A DNA stretch of 64,000 bases from Symsagittifera roscoffensis (Eukaryota; Xenacoelomorpha; Acoela; Convolutidae), in assembly GCF_963678635.1 (NCBI RefSeq), contig NC_087067.1:37208686-37272685 (forward strand), given 5' to 3'. The position numbers and the translations under genes were made by a program. Below, piece after piece: positions 27,101 to 36,804 of this stretch. Below the pieces are notes generated by a model that was not told where the DNA came from, ran no database searches, and saw only the letters and a program-made list of their open reading frames with translations. How positions within the stretch are numbered: position 1 is the first letter of the stretch; each line of letters starts with the position of its first letter.

Positions 27101-30068
27101 CGAGTAATCCACGTAACTGAGTCTTTTTGCCATTTATGTCTAGCACGTGCCCTGTCACGTCTGCTTCCGTCCCGATGTGCATTGCATCTTCTTCGAGCAT
27201 AGCGCAGTGTCCAATCGATCTTACTTTCAATTCTTCTTTCCCTACATAGATTTGTCCAATTAGGTCTTCGTCGCATGTTATCATCGTCTTTGTATAGATG
27301 TTGATTCCATCTATATTTAGCATGACCTCGTGTGGACCATAAGCTTCAGTGTACCTATTATCAACACGTACCGATTTGCTGCCCCCTCTCGTGAGTAGTG
27401 CCCTGAGCGCTCTAGATGTCGTTTGTGGATTTATTCCACTCAAGTAGTCTGCATACACGTCAATGTGCATTATCGTCTGGTCGCTCGGCTCGCTCAAGTT
27501 TCTGGTTACCTCGTGTCCGCCCACTGTGATTATCGACATTATTCTTGCTCCGATTTTCGATATCCCAAAAGGTTTACCTGTCACCATTTTCACGGTGTTA
27601 CAATTCCCGGTCTTCATTGAGCCCGTTCTAGCCTCTGGTATTGAGTTCGATCCGGTTAATGCTTCGTTAAAATTCTGTCTTTCGATCTCCAACTTTAGTC
27701 GTTGCTCTATTTCTTTCGCAGCCAGATCTTGTTTCACTTTGGCAATTGCTTCCGTCGCCGCTTTCTCATAATTTATCTCTAGAGAGCTTCCGGCCGCGGA
27801 CTCTAACGCACCGCTAACATGTGTAACAGCTTTCACTGTCTTCGTCGGCAATTCGGTGTTTGGTGCCCCCAAGTTCCTAGATTCAAACTCGTTTTGCCTG
27901 TTCCGCTGATTCTGCACCGCCGCTAATGCCAACTTATGTTTGGGGTGATTCTGGTCCTTGACCGCTTCCCAGAACAAGGGACAATCCATTCTGAAGTGCC
28001 CCTCCTGATTACAGAAGAAGCATCTGGCGCCTATCTTGATGATCAAGCCATTATAGTACTCGTGTTCCTCCATCTGGCTCATATCCTCTTCATCCGGTGC
28101 ATAACCTAGGCTCTTCATGCCTTGTTTGTACGTTGTGCAGTCAGCCACATGATGATCCGCTGACCCGCAGTTCGCGCATGATCTACGCTTGTCCATATCA
28201 TCTCTAGGTTTGTACCATGATGACCTCTGGGGTTGGCTTCCCCCTTGCGTGTTCCTGTTTTCGGAATATGAGTACTTCTTAGGTTTCATCAGCATGTATT
28301 CTCTTGATTTCTGTCTCATTTCTTCTGGGGTGGGTGCGCTGTCCTTCGACAATGTGTAGTATGTTGCTAACATTGGCCTTAAGTCATCACTTTTCACCCC
28401 ATCGATGAACTTCGAGGCAATGCTAAAGTTCCGTCTATTTGTCGACTCCTCTGGGTCACTCCTCCTTCTCAAGCTCTCGAGGTCATCTAGGAACCGATCT
28501 ATTGACTCGTCGTCCCTCTGCCTTCTTTTTTCAAATCGCATCATCGCTTGGTGGCCTTTCATGCCTGACCCGAATCGATTCAGCAATATCTCGAAGATCT
28601 TGTCCGCGGTGTCGCGTTCTTCCTCCTTCTTTGCGACCACGCATTTTAATGCCGTTCCTTCCAAGTTGCTCAGTATGGCTGTACATGCTTGCCTTTCGTC
28701 ACTCAAGTTATCTTGCTCTAGATGTAATCTCATCACTTCCACCCAAGTGTCAATGCATCCATCGGAGTCGTCTTTGAATTCCTTTGGCTTCTTGAATGTC
28801 TTTCTTGTTTTCCCCTCTCTCCTCTCGCTCGAGTCAGTGTTCCTCGTGGCGAAGGCCTCTAGAGTCCTGTTCATCATCTCCCAAGTGCTGGCCCATGTCA
28901 TAGCATCCGGTCCTGTGTTGCTGTTAGCTGTTGAATCTCCCGGAGCAGTCGTTGTATTCGACGTTCCATTCTTCATTATTGTTTTCGCAGCTGTTGGTGC
29001 TATGCTTATCGCATCCCTGGTTAAGGGCAACGGTGTCGATTGTCGTTTGTTCCTTTGTGGTTCTGCAAAGTCAACTCTGGTGCCTTGCGTGCGATCCACT
29101 GCCGGTCTTTCTTGTGGAGTAGAACCTCTCAGGATTGCATCCAACTTCGCCTGTATTGCACACGAACTCTCGGCTTGACTCTTGCTCATTGTGTCCATTC
29201 TCCTTTCCAGGCTCCCTAATTGGCTGTTAACATCATCATATCGGTTCTTCAACTGTTGCATGTCTGTTTTGATGTTCTTTTCTCGTTCTTCATTGGTGGC
29301 TTCTACCTTGTCTGACATCTCCTTGAGTCTCTCCTCTGTTGCCTTAGCCAGGTTAAAATAACTGTCTAGATACTCGTGCTTGTTGTATCTTATTTCCTTT
29401 TTTATCACCTCTCTGTCTTCTTCACTGTTCTTAAGTCTTTTGTCGATCTGATTTAATTTCGCCAACAAATCGCCCAGTTCAATGGTAGTTTCTTCATGGT
29501 CAGCCGTGGGTTTCTCTTCGGCCGTAGCCTCTGCTTTAGCTTGTTCCTCATACAGGCCGGTTTCTGTCGTTTTCGTGCTCACTGTACCAAATGTTCGTGC
29601 TCTTTCTGCTTTTGGTTCTTCAGTCACGTTTTCTTTCGTTTTTATTCCGAACATTATTCCCAATTTTTCCGTAAAAGATGTCCTCTTTACTTGAGAGTCT
29701 TCTTTCACCGTTTCTTCGGTGTTGCCTATTGCATCTTCCGCGTCATCTATCGGTGAGAACTCTATGGGTTTCTGGTTTGGTTCCTCTGCATTGGGCATTG
29801 GAGTTGACTCTGTCGCCATCTTCCCTGTTTCATCCACACTTTGATCGGGTGTCTCTAGATCAATCTCGATGGTGGGGTCTACTCGCTCCCCTTCCGTGCC
29901 CTCTTTCGCCCTGTTCTCCGCTGTACTCCTTGTGCTGACCATGTTAACTGAAAAATTCGTCTTCGTTATCTTTGGGCCCGTTGATGTCGTTCCGCGCAGC
30001 GATGAATTATACTTCGTGTTTGATCCACTTGACCTTTTTTCGAGCACCGGTACCCTACTCCGCCTCAT
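24030..30068 (-). CDS. Gag-protease-RT-RNase H polyprotein
   Basis: 2012 codons. Residues 1-400 are a Gag N-terminal region with a coiled coil (about 195-310), and 420-600 resemble a gypsy capsid. Two CCHC zinc knuckles lie at 631-644 and 683-696. The aspartic protease has DTGA (990-993) and ILGRD (1063-1067). RT occupies about 1340-1520 with LDLGSAF (Asp1411) and YVDD (1476-1479). RNase H occupies about 1618-1745 with Asp1626, Glu1671 and Asp1696, and a linker follows to the stop. All catalytic residues that can be checked are intact. The order PR-RT-RH-IN is that of Ty3/gypsy (Metaviridae-like) elements. The first ATG is used as the start; a later Met43 is an alternative. The frame stops just before integrase, where element B reads through. 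Confidence 0.92.
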   Translation of the reverse strand: MRRSRVPVLEKRSSGSNTKYNSSLRGTTSTGPKITKTNFSVNMVSTRSTAENRAKEGTEGERVDPTIEIDLETPDQSVDETGKMATESTPMPNAEEPNQKPIEFSPIDDAEDAIGNTEETVKEDSQVKRTSFTEKLGIMFGIKTKENVTEEPKAERARTFGTVSTKTTETGLYEEQAKAEATAEEKPTADHEETTIELGDLLAKLNQIDKRLKNSEEDREVIKKEIRYNKHEYLDSYFNLAKATEERLKEMSDKVEATNEEREKNIKTDMQQLKNRYDDVNSQLGSLERRMDTMSKSQAESSCAIQAKLDAILRGSTPQERPAVDRTQGTRVDFAEPQRNKRQSTPLPLTRDAISIAPTAAKTIMKNGTSNTTTAPGDSTANSNTGPDAMTWASTWEMMNRTLEAFATRNTDSSERREGKTRKTFKKPKEFKDDSDGCIDTWVEVMRLHLEQDNLSDERQACTAILSNLEGTALKCVVAKKEEERDTADKIFEILLNRFGSGMKGHQAMMRFEKRRQRDDESIDRFLDDLESLRRRSDPEESTNRRNFSIASKFIDGVKSDDLRPMLATYYTLSKDSAPTPEEMRQKSREYMLMKPKKYSYSENRNTQGGSQPQRSSWYKPRDDMDKRRSCANCGSADHHVADCTTYKQGMKSLGYAPDEEDMSQMEEHEYYNGLIIKIGARCFFCNQEGHFRMDCPLFWEAVKDQNHPKHKLALAAVQNQRNRQNEFESRNLGAPNTELPTKTVKAVTHVSGALESAAGSSLEINYEKAATEAIAKVKQDLAAKEIEQRLKLEIERQNFNEALTGSNSIPEARTGSMKTGNCNTVKMVTGKPFGISKIGARIMSIITVGGHEVTRNLSEPSDQTIMHIDVYADYLSGINPQTTSRALRALLTRGGSKSVRVDNRYTEAYGPHEVMLNIDGINIYTKTMITCDEDLIGQIYVGKEELKVRSIGHCAMLEEDAMHIGTEADVTGHVLDINGKKTQLRGLLDTGAVLSVIPIETWEKMGFDKGDLIDSRIRLSAANKGALRVLGRTPIIALNLGERNLWMSFIVVENLDESDQFILGRDFIRNFDVTIDLNNAMFRIRNPDRRYAIKPVNLIMANENKAPVFLSRRVRLKANEAAIVSLRMKNYNELSDNKQVCIVPNPNSQSAAVLGRSFSITKSGLCVSVLLNTLDIPITIQRGRKLGYALPVKTRYETIENSKQNEVVDCPNHRDKICILRRLQRIKDSSGLIKSLKSETDDGLSSCSNFPERPTLDEMQIDKPVLPEIEHLRGKLKEEQLEAIKDVLERNEEVFSRHKADIGCCNFVEHEIELEENAVPHREGARRMTPHKSDACRKEIETLLEYDMIETSKSPWACGVVMAKKKGDQLRFCCDFRYLNSVTVKDAYPIPRIDESLSKLGDAKFFTTLDLGSAFWQVPLRKQDRDKTGFACELGLFQWKRMPFGLCNATATFQRLMAHALIGVTKKYGNLVMCYVDDVVIATPTLEDHIERLDEVFACMKRSGLKCKPSKCEILKDSIKYLGRMVDKHGIRPDPDAVEAVLTWKSPKTEHQLMSFLGFANYYREFIKGYADKVYPMQQLMRHKGKKFTWNNAAEESFQRIKKELCEAPVLGMPTEKGMYVLDTDASVVAISGILHQEQEWNGKTVLRPIAYGSKVLSDTEMKYGAPKAEMFAVVTFVEKYRAYLGSEPFKLRVDNRALSWLKTYSMDQSYIGRWIVRLDGYNMIIEHRTRDKHQNADSLSKKTEFYERQEQREADRPEIKDGFSFMDKETYDSLPLTRWLDKSGKPIEDHPELPKEPLEKTILKKNRGIPIGIMLKSKIVRETLKAKGYDLIQVEEGTVRIDEDLMRLLEKLSDNKPVIQGKGQEAPELTILRREETVNNTDVSKGSITDSKEVVRSLVEKIPEKVLEQTKVRDKKVTFREEIEHLGLDQESGEWYRFMEEDGTGEGKLSGERKEWDEDSDESSEDQDSLCMILAEEKMRQHDRELQTDPSSGTYNLEIQEVRVVKSSRK

Positions 30069-30359
30069 TATTTCTATTTACAACTGCTTCTATTTACAAT
30101 TTTATTATATACACGATTCTATTCTAAGGGTAAAAAAAAAATATTTTTTGTGGTAACAAATTCTGTACAACGTGTTAAAAACTTTATCCAATTCTCTTTC
30201 TAAAACCTCCGAAAAATTTTCCTTAATTTGGTCTTAACCCTACCTATTTCGATTTGTCTTATTCTGTCTTAAAACGCACTTGATGTAATTTGACTTCAAT
30301 CTCTATACCGTCCCAAGACTATTCGTCACTATCACAGTACTCTCCGTTAGTGTCCTAAG

Positions 30360-31078
30360 ACCCTTGTACCAAGACCACTGTCCCAAGACTACTGTCCCAA
30401 GACCAGTGTCCCAAGGCTAGTGTCCCAAGACTACTGTCCCAAGGCTAGTGTCCCAAGGCTAGTGTCCCAAGACTACTGTCCCAAGGGTAGTGTCCCAAGA
30501 CCAGTGTCCCAAGACTACTGTCCCAAGACTAGTGTCCCAAGGCTAGTGTCCCAAGACTACTGTCCCAAGACTAGTGTCCCAAGGGTAGTGTCCCAAGACC
30601 AGTGTCCCAAGGCTGGTATCCCAAGACTAGTGTCCCAAGACTAGTGTCCCAAGGGTAGTGTCCCAAGACCAGTGTCCCAAGGCTGGTGTCCCAAGACTAG
30701 TGTCCCAAGACTAGTGTCCCTAGACCACTGTCCCAAGACTGTCCCAAGACCACTGTCCCAAGACCCTGTCCCAAGACCACTGTCCCAAGACCCCCGTCCC
30801 AAGACCCTGTCCCAAGACCACTGTCCCAAGACCCTGTCCCAAGACCCTGTCCCAAGACCCTGTCCCAAGACCCTGTCCCAAGACCCTGTCCCAAGACCAC
30901 TGTCCCAAGACCACTGTCCCAAGACCCTGTCCCAAGACCACTGTCCCAAGACCCTGTCCCAAGACCCTGTCCCAAGACCACTGTCCCAAGACCACTGTCC
31001 CAAGACCCTGTCCCAAGACCACTGTCCCAAGACCCTGTCCCAAGACCACTGTCCCAAGACTGCTCTGTCCCAAGACTT
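30360..31078. repeat. 13-14-bp minisatellite (TGTCCCAAGACYAC type)
   Basis: About 50 head-to-tail copies of a 13- or 14-bp unit with core TGTCCCAAGAC. The left half is rich in GGCTAG/ACTAGTG variants and the right half in ACCAC and ACCC variants. It is open in several frames on both strands, so long periodic translations there are products of the repeat, not genes. Confidence 0.95.
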
Positions 31079-31919
31079 CTTCGGTCTTGTCCCAATACTC
31101 GTCACGGAGTGTCTTCCTCGTTTTAGGGTCTTCTTGAACCACCGTACCTTGTACCACCACTCAAGCTCTAGTAAAATTTTCCCAAAAACCCTCTCTTAAA
31201 AGCCAAATGCCGACCCCCTTCTTCTTTTTGGTTGTTTCTATTTCAATGTAGGTGCGCAGGTATCTTGTGATCACCTGTTCGTATAAAACCAAACACAAAT
31301 CCTCAATAAAATGCAACAAAAAATTTTAAGTAAGAAAAATGATAAAAACAGAGAAATGAGCCCACCTAAAATTTAAAGGTGACCAATGTCTACCTTTCGT
31401 CTAAAAAAAAATGTCTGGTACCTAATTGCCACGCGTTTTCCTCCCCCCACTAGTGATCTTATGGGGTATCACAAAAGCTGTCTATATCCGGTCCCCCCTA
31501 CCAAACCAACCAGCGTACCAGTCTTAACTCGAGTTGAATTTTGGATCTCCACCTAATATTACCAACGCGTGTTAATTTCTAATGTAACTAAGTCAACGAT
31601 GTCGACTAATTAGTTACTCTAATTTCCCCCTTTTTACAATTTACAACCGCCAACCTCTAACTTAACCAGCCCCCCTTCTAACCTCCCCCCTTTCTAGCCC
31701 CCCTTCTTAAGCCTAAAAATTACTTTAAGCGCCGGGTGCTAAACCTCTCGAGAGAAAACCGTAGACCTGTTTCCAGGCCTGCTCAAGTAAAAACGTTCCT
31801 CAAAACTGGGGAATTTCGCTTATCCAATTTTACACTTATTTCCTATAATGTAATTTGGATTCTAACGATACCCGTTCTGCCCAACTTGAGAACTCTAGAA
31901 TTGCCAAATCCTTCTTGGC

Positions 31920-32115
31920 TGCTTTCCCACTCGACTGGTCACCTGTTCCAGTCCAGTCTCCTATTGGTTCAGCCAAGTGTCCCTGAACCACTTTCCCACT
32001 CGGCTGGTCACCTCTTCCAGTCAAGTCTCCTATTGGTTCAGCTCAAGTGTCCCTGAACCACTTTCCCACTCGGCTGGTCACCTCTTCCAGTCAAGTCTCC
32101 TATTGGTCCAGCTAA
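31920..32115. repeat. ~70-bp tandem repeat, about 2.7 copies
   Basis: A unit beginning TTTCCCACTCGGCTGGTCAC and including CCAGTCAAGTCTCCTATTGG is repeated in tandem with few changes, inside the leader of element A. Confidence 0.85.
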
Positions 32116-32578
32116 GTTCCAAGCTATCTGAAAACCCTTGACAACGCCCCACTTCGGACACTTTATTCAGTTTACTAGTTTAAATTGCTAGGTTGATCGA
32201 AACGATCGAACTTGTAAAACAGTATGGGTATACTATTTAATTAATATAAAGGTTTGATCCAACTAATCTGGTGTCAAAGTCACTGTCTTTTTTCGTTTTA
32301 TGGTTTTTGTTCCTTTTTCTATTCTTTTTTGGTTTTTGTTTTGCTTTTTGTCTTTTTGCTCGCGTTTTTGTCCCCCTAGTTGCCCCCTTTTACTCGGTTA
32401 GCTAAGCCTCGTTCGGAGAGCGTACCAGGAAATTTTCTCGAGTTTTCTTAAAAAGCTATCACGGTACAACCGGAAGGTTTGCACGTTCCTGTCGAACCGT
32501 ACCGCCGGTACTCTAGAATGGGCATTCAGCCCGAAGCTGTCTCAAGTGGGTTCGACTCCGTAGTCTTGATGTCGTAAA

Positions 32579-32593
32579 CACCCAGGAGCGCCA
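32579..32593 (-). other. primer-binding-site-like sequence
   Basis: On the coding strand TGGCGCTCCTGGGTG lies 11 bases after the end of the 5' LTR. It begins with the TGG that pairs with the CCA end of a priming tRNA. The tRNA was not identified and the gap is longer than usual, so this is tentative. Confidence 0.5.
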
Positions 32594-32604
32594 TAAAAAC
32601 ACTA

Positions 32605-33533
32605 TGTAACATTCGTCTACTGCAGTCACACATGAGGCTTAAGAAAAATAGGCCCTATAACCACTGGCTCAGGGGTCAGGGACACTATCTCTTGTGTTTT
32701 CCCACCTCAAGAACGGTCGGAGCCAGTTCGGTTCGCTTGTGACATGAGACTACGACCCGTTACAGCTTAAAGGCTACTACTAAAATATCCCCCCACTCTA
32801 GAATTAAGAACGTCCCCATACTTAGGTCTCTAGATACCCAAAATACATGAACGCCGTTAAAAACCGGGTTGGAACAATCCGTTAGGTTACTTTTTATTAG
32901 ACAGTGTGACTTTGATCCATTTCAGATGGATCAACCTAAAACTCGCCTTACCTCAACATAACAATCACAAAACACACTCTAGAAATTTAAATTTGTACTC
33001 ACATAGCAGCACGCTCAAGAATTGGGAAATGATCCAGTTGGTAACTAACTCAAGAAATAAATAACTAAAAGAAGTTTAATGTTTTATAGTTTGTACGACA
33101 AGGATAAGTCTATGCTCTAGAATTTGAGTTCTCATGGACCGCTGGGACACTCTAGTTGTCCGCCTTTCCGCTGAAGGTTCACTCTGGTCCAGCTTTAGAA
33201 TAGAACTCCAGACACGACTATCCAACTCGTGGGAATACGCTTGTTTCTGTTTCGAATAGGACAGCTCTACTCTTGTTCACTATGATGGAAATTGCGAATA
33301 GCAATTTCCCATTCGTTTTTATCTGACTACTTTCCCGCAATTGTTCTAAAATTGTTCTCTTTCCCGCAATTGTTCTAAAATTGTTCTGATTTCTTTTTCT
33401 GATTTTCAGTTATCGCGAGAAAATCGTGCATGACATGTTCCATTCGAAATTTTGAAAAATTAAATTTCACTTCAAAATCAAGTATTTTCTGCTCTTCTCA
33501 AGGTCAAACTTCCAAATATGACCGACTGGCACA
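32605..33533 (-). repeat. 5' LTR of element A (right)
   Basis: 929 bp, nearly identical to 10501-11429. As the upstream LTR of a minus-strand element it should hold the promoter. No confident TATA box or poly(A) signal was assigned. Confidence 0.95.
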
Positions 33534-36076
33534 ACAAACAGACCCGGCATTAGTCCTATAAGGAGCTAAGGAGTCTACTACCGTTACATCCCACAAGAGC
33601 TGCTTACCATCAGCCCATGGAACGAGCGTCAAACCGTCTGGTCGCTTCTGATCGGTCCTGTAGAGTAGTCGTGGTTCAAAAAACAGACGGAATGTGAGTA
33701 GATGATAGACTCTGCTTTATAAGGGCATTCAGGTTTGAATGCCTAGAGAATCTCCCTGCACTTTTGAGGAAAGAAAGACCATGCCAACCATCCTCGGTAA
33801 CGTCTTTTTCCGCACACGCATTTATGCCGTTCGCATATTTTCGATCCTAATCGAAGTCCTATCGCAATTCTGAGTTGTTGGTTCGACAGTTTTAACCTTA
33901 AATTTTTGCACGGGTTGACGTTCAACCATTGGGAGCCAAATCTATCTTGGAACGCGTTGAACCTTTTTACGTCCGTTGGCTGTCAAACTTTTTTGGATTT
34001 CATTTTCCAGGGCCATTTCAATTTTTCCAAGGTCAAACCACCGTTTAAGCGCATCATCATAGGTTCCATTCACATGCTCCAAACCAAAGATTTCGCTCAA
34101 GGCATCTTTCGCTCCTACTGCTGAGGCTAAGAAAGCGGGTAAAGCGAGTAGACGAGCGGAAGCAACGCCCAAGCCACCTTTGGCTGCCGGGAAAACTGCT
34201 TGTAAAAACTGGTTATCATCCATTTTCACGTTAGTGACCTTGCATAACGAATTTCTTAGTAATTTATCGTAGCGTTCCAAAAAATCAAGGGCTCGTACGC
34301 AAAAAATATAGGAGTTTTGGCATGCTAAAGCAATTTTTCAGGAGGTAAAAACCATAATGGGCGTCTAGTTTGTCAATGACATCCGAGATTTTTTCAAGCT
34401 CTTTAACTTTTTTGTCGAGCAATTCTTTTCGGCAAAGTTCGCCGATTGGAGATCCTAAAATGAATTCTTCTTTTGTTTTTATTTTTATTTTGGGGCATAT
34501 TTTTCGAAATTGTGTTAAAATTGAATTATACTGTGTACTGGTAGTCGGTCCCAAAAAACAAAGTTCACACTTCTCAGTGTTTAAGCTCAGGCCGTAAATT
34601 TGTTCCGATTTCAAAATGTTTTTAAGGTCCCGGAGTCCTACCTTATAGTCGTTGGCTAAATTCCCATCATCTAAAAATCAGATGTTAATTTTCGACTCCA
34701 ACTGTTTGACTAGTGTATGAATTGTTTCCGCAAAAAGGGGTGGGGCTTCAGAATCACCTTGCTGAGTTCCGTCTTCTGACATTATGACAGAGCTTCCGTA
34801 AAAAAGGTAACTAGGTTTACCATACGCGCAGTGGGTGTAATTATACAATTCGGGGCGATTTGAATAAACATGATTCAGCATTGCTTCTCTGTTTTAAGAG
34901 TTAAAGGCATTCTTAAAAACTAATTTTAAAAGAACAGTGCATTTTGGATTGTCGTCGCGTTCAATTAGGTTTCGAAACGAGTGCGCAGCTATTTCTGCTC
35001 CTCGTTTGGTACCGCATCCTACCTGTACGTTTCCGAAAAAATTTTGTCGCTCGGACAGGGCCTTGCTTCCAGCGCATTTAGACGCGATACGTCTCAGCGT
35101 GCTGCCCATGGCAATCGGTCTCAACCCTCCGTCTATCTTTATGAGGGCGATAAGCTTTGCGCCAAAAAAGAAGGGTCTTAGTGGTTCGGGTATTTTGCCA
35201 TCTCCAATGAGGTTTATCAGCTTAGTAAGCGATTTCAGAAAAATAAGTCCTGCACTGCCATTCGACTTACTAACAAGATCTTTAAAAATTTGAGGAACTA
35301 TTTTATCAGGACCTGCTGCTGATCCGTTTGGAAAGGACATTATCGCTTTGTATAGGTCGAAATCGGTTACGAAAAAACTATCCAACTTTTCTGGATTTGG
35401 AGCTGCAAATTTGGCTCGCTGCGGGTGCTTAGACAACACTTTTTGATAGTTATCAGTTGAAAAAGGAGCTATTTTGTCATCCGAAGCAGCGTGCCTTATT
35501 CCTCCCTTTACATTTCCTTCATCGAGCTTACTACTTATAACTTTATTCTCTGCTCGAGGTCACTCAGAGGCGGGCTTGAAACTTGGGGATGGGGTTTTGG
35601 AAGTGACACGTCATTTGCTCGAATTTTTTTATTTATCAAAGAACTCATGCTTGTGGTCTGTTTGCGTCCACTTTTTTTCGGTTGCTCCAAAAAAAAACAA
35701 GAACGACGTTAAAAAAAATTAGCCATTTTGTAACATCTTCTACATTGTAGACAATGTCATTTATTTTGTCCGACAGACTTTCCGCCAAGGGAACACGCGA
35801 GTCTTTTGGTACTCTCTTGAGTACTCGGACATTTGAGATGGCTGTATTAACATAATTGTCTAGCACTAAATCATTACCTATTGTTGCTTTATTAACAGAT
35901 TTTACATCAACGCATAAAGGACACTGAAACCATTGGGTTTTCTTAGAGTCGCTAAGAGAAATATTTACATAACTGATATGATACCAACTAGAACAACAAT
36001 CACATCTAATCCAATTTATCAGTCCTGAAGGTTTTAAGCAATCTTTGCTTGTACACTCTTTGTTGTTTTTCCTCAT
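33534..36076 (-). pseudogene. LINE copy 2, 5' part (PHD-like finger, RT, thumb)
   Basis: Counterpart of 1322-3864. The finger frame is 35645-36076, the RT N-terminal frame 34894-35439 (shorter than copy 1 because of a frameshift near 35540), motif B 34678-34881, the post-motif C frame 34285-34614, thumb 33942-34280 and Cys/His motif 33743-33925. Motif A has the same Asp-to-Val change and motif C the same preceding stop. Copy 2 keeps the 34285-34614 frame open further than copy 1, in which a base is missing near 2170. Confidence 0.8.
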
Positions 36077-36514
36077 CTTAACGCAGCATAAAGGTAAAAA
36101 AAGGATTTTGACTGCACTTTAGGGGACTGAACTAACCCATGATAAGCGGTTAGTGGGAATTTTACAAATCAGCAAATAAAAAAAAGACAACTTAATTAAT
36201 TTAAATTTTAAAATCGAATTATAAAAATCAAAAACAAGGAACAATCTCACCCGAGCTCAGTAGGTCCAGCGGCTCACCACCAGACTCCTCAAGCCAGTTC
36301 CAGTTTCCCACCTCCCCACAGAAAACCACTTGACAGACCTGTCTCTAAAATCCCTCAGAGGGCGCTCCACATACAGGCACAAACATCAAACATAACAAAT
36401 CTAATTAATAAGTTCATCTTAACAATTAGGCTAAAAGCATTTTAACTAGGCTAAAAGCAATGTTTAAAGCATTTTAACTCCTCAATTAAAATGCTTTAAG
36501 CCTCTAAAATTAAT
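36077..36514. other. no gene; duplicate of 3865-4302
   Basis: AT-rich sequence, nothing coding seen. Confidence 0.5.
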
Positions 36515-36804
36515 TAAACAGGAAGGACGAGATTAGCGAAGTGCTGTATACTAGGTTGAGATCAATGGTGGCACAGCCGGCTAGGCTGTATAGATTAGCA
36601 AAAGTACATAAACAATGCACACCACTTCCTCCCGTCCTTTCTTTACCTGGTAGCTCATATGACAACCTAAATAAAAAATTGGCAAAGTACTTTGATGAAA
36701 TTGAGGGGGCAAACATAGAAACGAACATTCAAACTGGCAGGGAGATCTTGGAGAAAACTGAATGGACTCTGATGAGAGTATAATCTCCCTTGATGTAAAG
36801 AGCT
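36515..36804 (+). pseudogene. PLE X, RT N-terminal part, copy 2
   Basis: Duplicate of 4303-4592, with the same QPARLYRLAKVHK finger and the same break at the VKSL codons. Confidence 0.75.

Larger units (their letters stand above)
30069..32604 (-). other. leader of element A between 5' LTR and gag
   Basis: 2.5 kb without a convincing gene. It contains a minisatellite (30360-31078), a ~70-bp triple repeat (31920-32115), and a primer-binding-like site next to the LTR. A leader of this length is unusual for a gypsy element. Confidence 0.7.
10501..33533 (-). mobile_element. giant Ty3/gypsy-type LTR retrotransposon, element A (23,033 bp)
   Basis: Two direct 929-bp LTRs bound the element, beginning TG and ending CA when read on its coding (minus) strand. 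Order on the minus strand: 5' LTR, primer-binding-like site, 2.5-kb leader with minisatellite, gag-pol to RNase H, integrase with macrodomain-like tail, 0.5-kb spacer, 2959-codon ORF3, 3' UTR, polypurine tract, 3' LTR. Only three LTR-LTR differences were seen, so the insertion is recent. The flanks carry ACA on both sides, and copy 1 of the surrounding unit gives the empty site at 1322-1324. Typical gypsy elements are 5-10 kb, so this is exceptionally large. GC content is visibly higher than in the flanks. Confidence 0.93.

Noticed and set aside
30360-31078. CRISPR array
   Set aside because: Contiguous short repeats without unique spacers in a eukaryotic retroelement leader.
30420-31199. Long open frames on both strands in the leader of element A
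   Set aside because: They are periodic translations of the 13-14-bp minisatellite and are open in several frames at once.
32549-32565. GGTTCGACTCC as a tRNA gene or Pol III B box
   Set aside because: No A box or acceptor stem at the right distance. Likely chance, or a trace near the primer-binding site.
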